NCBI GenBank assembly: GCA_015183035.1
Contig: JACZZP010000011.1
Location: 434,001-498,000 of the forward strand
Direction of reading: 5' to 3'
Source of the DNA: Meloidogyne chitwoodi
Taxonomy: Eukaryota; Nematoda; Chromadorea; Rhabditida; Meloidogynidae
Length of the DNA: 64,000 nt
Both the position numbers and the translations under genes were made by a program. Below are positions 59,014 to 64,000 of this stretch, in pieces. A model generated the notes under the pieces. That model did no database searches. It saw only the letters and a program-made list of their open reading frames with translations, and was not told where the DNA came from. Within the stretch, counting starts at the first letter, position 1. Each line of letters opens with the position of its first letter.

Positions 59014-59557
59014 TAGAGCTGTTCCAAGAGTCCTTGGTCTTGGTGGTCTTGGTTTTCTTGGTTTTTTTGGTCTTGGTCTTGGGTCTTGGCTTGTAAGTCT
59101 TGGTCTTGGATGTGATACCACAAGGGGGGACCAAGCACAATTTTGGGGAAAAAAATTTTGGTAAGAGGTTTAAAAAATTTAAAAAAATTTTTGCCTGCGG
59201 CGCTGAAAATGGTTAATATTTGGCAACTAAAATTCAATTATTTTTTCAAATTTTCGCCTGCAGCGCTAAACTTGCGCCAACCCGGAATACACTGTCCACC
59301 ACCAAGCTCAGTAGAGAGTGAAGAACATTTTCGATTCTTGGAGAAATTTACAAGCCAAAACGGCTTTCTTTTAGTAGCACTCATGCTAAACAGCAATTTT
59401 TCTTACAATTATGATTTCGGGGATTTAAATTAAATTTTAATGAATTTAATTTTTTGTAAAAATGATATATTTTTAGTCTTGGGTCTTGATCTTGTTTTTC
59501 TTGGTTTTTTGGTCTTGGTCTTGGGTCATGGTTATTTTTGGTCTTGGAACAGCTCTA
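59014..59557. mobile_element. hAT-type element of GTCTTGG words, target duplication ATAGTTAG
   Basis: Termini TAGAGCTGTTCCAAGA and TCTTGGAACAGCTCTA with exact ATAGTTAG on both sides (59006-59013, 59558-59565). Both ends are reiterated TCTTGGTCTTGG; the middle 340 bp is unrelated and may be a second insertion or captured sequence (contains CACTGTCCACCACCAAGCTC). Located in intron 1 of copy G. Confidence 0.88.
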
Positions 59558-59839
59558 ATAGTTAGGTTATTTATTTTAATTTAAATTTACCAAGAGGTCG
59601 CTTTCCAACAGTCATTTGTTGAAGTAAATATAAAACAAAAAATAACAAAAGAAATTTTAAAAAATTTGAAATAATCATTTTATTGAAAACTCTTTTCAAT
59701 AACAAATTTCTAAAAAAATATATTTTATTAATTAAATATGCATTGAAATTTTAAATAAATTTTTATTTAAAAATTAATTTAGCTAGTAATTTTTATTTTT
59801 TTTAAATGGCCAAACAATAAAATAAATTTAAATTAATTG

Positions 59840-60440
59840 AGGAAGAATTGAAGAGAGGAATTTTGAGAAGAATGAATGGATTTTTAGAAATGAGGAAGCT
59901 ATTTTATTAACAAAGAATTGGAAAAAAATTTTTCTTGAGTTCCCTGTCGTTGGCATTATCGAATTCCAAGCAGTTTCGATTTTAACAGAAAAATTAGTTG
60001 AGGACATAGAAATAGAATAAAAATATTATAAAGAACAGAGAAAAATACAAAAAAATTAAAAAAAAATTTCTAATGGGAGAATTAGCTGTATAGCGTAGTA
60101 AGAATTAGAAGACGTTAGTTTATCTCTCCTCTATAATTCTATAAATGTTAGACATATCGAGGAATGTTAGAGAGTAAAATAGAGCCTCTTTTAATTCTAG
60201 CGAGTCGAAGCTTCTTATCTACAATGAATTGCTCTTTTCTTCAATAAAATTAATTAATCTTTGATTTCTTCAATTTAAAGAAAATTTTTGAGGAGATTGA
60301 GAGGCAGATTAATTTTTAAAATTTAAAAAAAAACTTATTTTAAATTTATTTATTTTTAGATGTGTCAATGACACTTTTTTAAGATGGAAAATATTTTAAG
60401 ATTTTTTATTTTTTAACAAATAAAAAATAACCTTATTGAA
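59840..60440 (-). promoter_or_regulatory. Upstream block of copy G (diverged)
   Basis: Keeps AATGAATGGATTTTTAGAAA, GTTGGCATTATCG and GACGTTAGTT, but most of the distal 200-bp element is rewritten. It marks the outer edge of the array on this side. Confidence 0.4.
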
Positions 60441-60448
60441 TCTTATAG

Positions 60449-60606
60449 ATGGCTTTGCAGGAGAAAAGGTAAATTTAAAATATTTTTTTTTAATATTTTT
60501 TAAATTTAAATATTTTTAAAGAAATTAGTTTAATTCCTCCATCTCCATTTTATTCACATCAAAATAAAGATGGAAATGATCATTATATTCGACTTTGTTT
60601 TTTAAG
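60449..60606 (+). pseudogene. 3' remnant of a kynurenine-aminotransferase-like gene
   Basis: Two exon-like pieces, 60449-60468 and 60522-60606, join in phase to read WLCRRKEISLIPPSPFYSHQ and then NKDGNDHYIRLCF, the C-terminal pattern of class I aminotransferases of the KAT family (a W, then IP.S.FYS, then IR.CF). A possible next exon at about 60669 (DTLEQAIK, matching the family's following helix) is out of phase by one. The rest of the enzyme is absent; upstream is the array edge. Best read as a truncated leftover at a duplication or rearrangement breakpoint. Confidence 0.55.
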
Positions 60607-60827
60607 GTTAAAGGAATTTTTTAATTTGAATTATTAAAAATTTTCCAAATATTTTTTATTATATGTAGATGACACGCTAGAACAAGCTATAAAATTTTAG
60701 TTGATTCTTTTTGTGTTAAAAAAGAATAATTTTTTAATTAACTAATAATTTAAATTATTGTAAGAAATAATTAAAGGAATGCCTTTGAAAATTTTTATTT
60801 GAAACTAATTTAAAATCGAATTATTCT

Positions 60828-61751
60828 TTAAAATTTATTAAAAAAAGAACATTCTGGCATCACTGGTCTCTTAGAAATTTTACAAAACTTTGAAATCACT
60901 TCAAAATAAAAAAAAGTAAATTTGTAAACTTCGCAAGCATCATAAACTTCACTGTAAGTGTAATTGTATGTTGGTGAAGCCTTTAATTCGCCTTTTCCAT
61001 AATTAGACTTGGAAAATAATATAGTTGGACAGGGTAATATTGGAAAGCTTGCTGTACTTTTAAGAATCATCCAACATTGAAAATGTTCATCTGATATCAT
61101 TTCGTTACCCATAATTTTTTTGATTTTTTGTGCTAGCATTTCAAGATTGGTTTCGTTACGGATTGTCCTGTAATAAATAATAAAATAAAGTTAAAAGTCA
61201 TTTCCGTTTTTAAATTGTAGAGGAGACTTGAAAAAAATATGGATCTACTGTTTATTAAGCAAACAACAATGTCTAATATAATTAGATATTTATTTTTGTC
61301 CATTAGTAATTTTGATTTTATCTACAATTTAAGGAATATTTTTTTGCATTAACATATAAAATTATCCCGAAATTTATAAAAATATTATTTAAAAATTGTA
61401 GTTTTTAAATTAGAATTTTTAAATTTATTTTTTGGAAACATTAAATTTTCAAATTATTAATAATATTTTTATACTTACGGCATAATGTTTGTAAGATTTT
61501 TTTCAATTTTTAAACCATAAATATGTTGAGTAATTAGATTAGTATTTAATGTTCCTAAATATATCAGGTTTTTGTAAAAATTAATTTTATTTTGTTATTT
61601 ACTGCGATGAAGAGGATCAGTTCTATTTGTTGAAAATCTCGAAATAAAAGTATCAAAACCCAAAAGATCGGTATTAATTGAACAATATTTTCGGTTGCCT
61701 TCTTCGTATAGGTCGATATTTTCTTTTACAATCAATACTTGATAAATAAAG
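60828..61751 (-). CDS. Unidentified gene, three 3' exons
   Basis: Exons 61751-61603, 61554-61479 and 61167-60828 have good GT-AG borders and consistent phases, giving about 188 residues ending ECSFFNKF. Contents include YEEGNRKYCSINTDLLGF, NTNLITQHIYGLKIEKNL and ASFPILPCPTILFSKSNYG, with five or more cysteines. I recognise no family. The 5' exon carrying a start was not found; upstream sequence to 62100 contains no convincing continuation in this strand. Confidence 0.5.
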
Positions 61752-62139
61752 CTAAAATTAAAAATTATTTTATGGCAATAAACTAAGAAGTCAAACTTTC
61801 GCAAAAAGGGAAATTTTGGTTTATTTAGTTTTAAATTAAACTTGAGTTACAGCCTCCGTTCAGGGAATTTTAAGATTTTTCTCCCAGATGACGAAGTGAT
61901 GCTATCCCCGGAATGTCTTCCCGACCTTCCCCTGTGCGCATTTCCACAAAACCTCTCCGAGACAAAAACTATTAAGGTATTTCCGCAAATAAACCTCACC
62001 CTCACCCTATATTGAGCCACAGGATAGTTGAAAATACAGCCACATGGGGCTTTATTTATATTACAGAATTATGTAAAAGTTCGGCATTTCCAACCAAATA
62101 TTTTATTACAATCCCAATTTAAATGTAAATCTCTTACTT

Positions 62140-62863
62140 CTTTTGACCTGAGGCCTTGAGTTTTGTCAATGACAAATCAATTACTTTTTTAAGATTTTCT
62201 TCAGTAACCTGATCTGGATCTCAATTTCACGAATATATTGCTCCACAACGATACCATGATGCGTTGAAGGCCAACTTGATGTCTAAATTAAAAAAATATT
62301 TTAAGATTTAATAAAAGCAACTATTATTGAAAATTTTATATCAGAGTACTTGAAATGGTAGATGAGTAAATAAAAATGACCCATCAAAGTGTTGGATTTG
62401 CACAGTCGGTTGTGCTTTGGTTTGAGCTTTCCACGATGGAAAGAAAGGAGGCATTAAAAAACTTGAAAATATTCGAACAAAGCGAATATGTACTTGTGTT
62501 TTTTGCACATTGTTATTAAATATATTTGGGTGCCAAAAAAAAGGAAAGGAATAATAAGCTAGAAAATTGTTAAATTTATGTTTGTAAATCTTTTTAAAAT
62601 AAAATACTTATATTTACTTCTGGCCTTTTAAATTGACCGAACAATAAAAATTTAAGGTTTGACTAGTTTATATATCCAAATGTTATGTAAATTGTCCTTA
62701 TTAATTTATTTAAAGTTAATTTACTTACAAGAGAATTATTAAGCCAAACACCAACATGACATGAAATAGAATCCACTTTGCTTGAAATACTTTTAGTATA
62801 TATTTCAATCGAACTTTCATGATCTCCGAATGTTATTTTTGCGCAAATAGAAGATATATATAA
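62140..62863 (-). CDS. Unidentified gene fragment with at least three exons
   Basis: Exon 62863-62729 is open (LYISSICAKITFGDHESS then IEIYTKSISSKVDSISCHVG); exon about 62558-62353 reads NVQKTQVHIRFVRIFSSFL and QPTVQIQHFDGSFLFTHLPF; exon about 62284 on reads TSSWPSTHHGIVVEQYIREI. The last exon appears to shift frame by one before DQVTEENLKKVIDLSLTKLK and a stop at about 62140. The phase between the first and second exon also does not fit, so an exon is missing or the gene is decaying. A possible upstream exon lies near 63060-63020 (VDAFALELRNQLIDI). No family recognised. Confidence 0.35.
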
Positions 62864-63312
62864 CTGAAATTTTATAATAAATTTTTACATTTTACTGCAA
62901 CGATTTACCGCAAAAATAATTTATCTCAAAATTAAATTGCATTAGATTTAATATAAATTTATTTTTAAAAAAGGAATAAATGATTTTATAAATTAAAAAT
63001 TTTTACAATATCTATTAATTGATTTCTTAATTCTAGGGCAAAAGCGTCCACCTGCTCATGATCATAATTAATAGATAATATGAAGGTACGTAGAAGGCAC
63101 CAAAAATTGAATAAATATTTAATTGTTTACATAAAATGGAATTTTAAAAACCGAAAAATTAAATTTTTCACAATTTTAAGAGTTGGAAAAAAATGAAAAA
63201 TTTTTTCTAAAATAATTTTTGGTAAAGTTTAACTAAAAATTTTTTCTTAATATTTTTTATTAATATTAAAATTTAATTTAAGTATTTATTTTTATACAAT
63301 AACTTTTAAAAA

Positions 63313-63902
63313 TTACTTTTCCACATTTTTTATCTCTGCTTCGACAGGTAAATTATAACGCAATTCTCTAAATAATGCAGTAAATGCGGCTTTATACGTT
63401 GTAAAAGTATATGAAAAAGTATACATATTTTTAAAATTAAGTTTGCTCTTGTCTGGTAATAAATCAAATATTTTCGAAAATTCTGAAATTTTGATAAAAA
63501 TTATAAAAGTGGGCCAGATAATCTTATAATTAAAATCAGAGCTGTTTCCAAACTAAGAATGTTCGATAATCGAAAAAATCACAATATATCACGCTCAAAA
63601 ATCATAGAATAAAAAACTAAAATTAAGTCGAAATTTCGAAACAACTCTGGTCAAGATACTACCTAATACGAAAAAGTTCGGATCTCTGAAACCTCAGTTT
63701 TTACTTTATTTCAAAAGATAAATATAAATTTTTTTAATAAAAACAAACCATAAATATAATCCTCAATGTTAGGTCTAGTTTGTTCAAATACATTAAACTT
63801 CCAACATGCTTCAGTTAACCAAACTCGTTTTTTAGCTAATATTTTAGAATCACTTTCATTCATTTGATTTTGACAATCTTCTACTAATTTATTGTGCAAA
63901 AA
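63313..63902 (-). CDS. Unidentified gene, 3' end (partial)
   Basis: Exons 63902-63749 (FLHNKLVEDCQNQMNESDSK to RPNIEDYIY) and 63482-63313 (EFSKIFDLLPDKSKLNFKN to NLPVEAEIKNVEK, stop) join in phase 1. About 107 residues of a helical protein; earlier exons lie beyond the window. The intron holds a hAT-like element (63537-63646, ends CAGAGCTGTTTC and GAAACAACTCTG). No family recognised. Confidence 0.5.
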
Positions 63903-64000
63903 CTATAAAATTAAAATTTATTAATTAATCATTAAAATTGAAATAAACTGGCATCTAGCTACTTAACAAAAAAGATGATACTATTAAAAATTTTAAAATT

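Larger units (their letters stand above)
55999..59678 (-). pseudogene. Array copy G: frameshifted copy
   Basis: Exon 1 59678-59591 (MIISNFLKFLLLFFVLYLLQ, short), exon 2 58799-58611 with one extra T in a run of eight, exon 3 58538-58222 open and very acidic (DDSDDENDQEDDYSSDEEDE), exon 4 about 57026-56870 with at least three single-base losses, exon 5 about 56752-56635, exon 6 about 56452-56338, and exon 7 about 56113-55999 (KGESSHVGGSGKDENN, charged tail ending RKQKIQRP). Intron 1 holds a 544-bp TIR element; intron 3 holds a TIR element and a tRNA-like sequence. Confidence 0.72.

Overview
The window looks like nuclear DNA of a nematode, most likely a plant-parasitic root-knot type (Meloidogyne-like). 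The evidence is very high A+T content, short GT-AG introns of about 40-100 bp, an Srt-class serpentine chemoreceptor, a nematode-type astacin with EGF and CUB domains, and a tandem family of small secreted proteins. The genus is inference; no rRNA or trans-spliced leader gene was seen to settle it.

Layout. 667-4057: a short LTR retroelement carrying a gag-like ORF whose C-terminus runs into what looks like an envelope signal peptide. 5391-7771 (minus): an intact seven-exon Srt chemoreceptor gene with an 18-bp minisatellite in its last intron. 9642-13124 (minus): copy A of the array family. 13858-18575: a small unidentified plus-strand ORF, then an intact twelve-exon astacin metalloprotease (minus) with a six-exon CNRIP1-like gene nested on the opposite strand inside its large intron. 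19688-59678: copies B to G of the array family, all on the minus strand. 60449-64000: a 3' remnant of a kynurenine-aminotransferase-like gene (plus) and three unidentified minus-strand genes or gene fragments, the last running off the window.

The main discovery is the array. Seven related genes (A 13124-9642, B 23543-19688, C 29884-24572, D 34102-31058, E 45020-35526, F 54976-47084, G 59678-55999) share a seven-exon plan with conserved splice phases: a signal-peptide exon beginning MI(I)SNFLKFLLLFF, four helical Lys/Asn/Leu-rich exons, one short exon, and a last exon with an E-S-S-H-A-G-G-S-G-like motif and a variable charged tail. A (405 aa) and B (341 aa) are fully open in every exon with consistent phases. 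C contains two tandem copies of the core module (14 exons, about 761 aa) but has a 4-bp frameshift in the signal exon. D, E, F and G carry stops, frameshifts or insertions. I do not recognise the family; secretion is inferred from the N-terminus and a host-directed role is speculation.

The array is full of mobile DNA: at least ten hAT-type miniature elements with exact or one-mismatch 8-bp target duplications (several with interiors made of one reiterated short word), foldback elements, a Helitron-like element, a TA-flanked element, an LTR element with only an env-like ORF in an intron of E, and a 4.6-kb insertion full of degenerate TTGTACATTTG repeats that split exon 5 of F. The picture is a birth-and-death gene cluster that also collects transposons.
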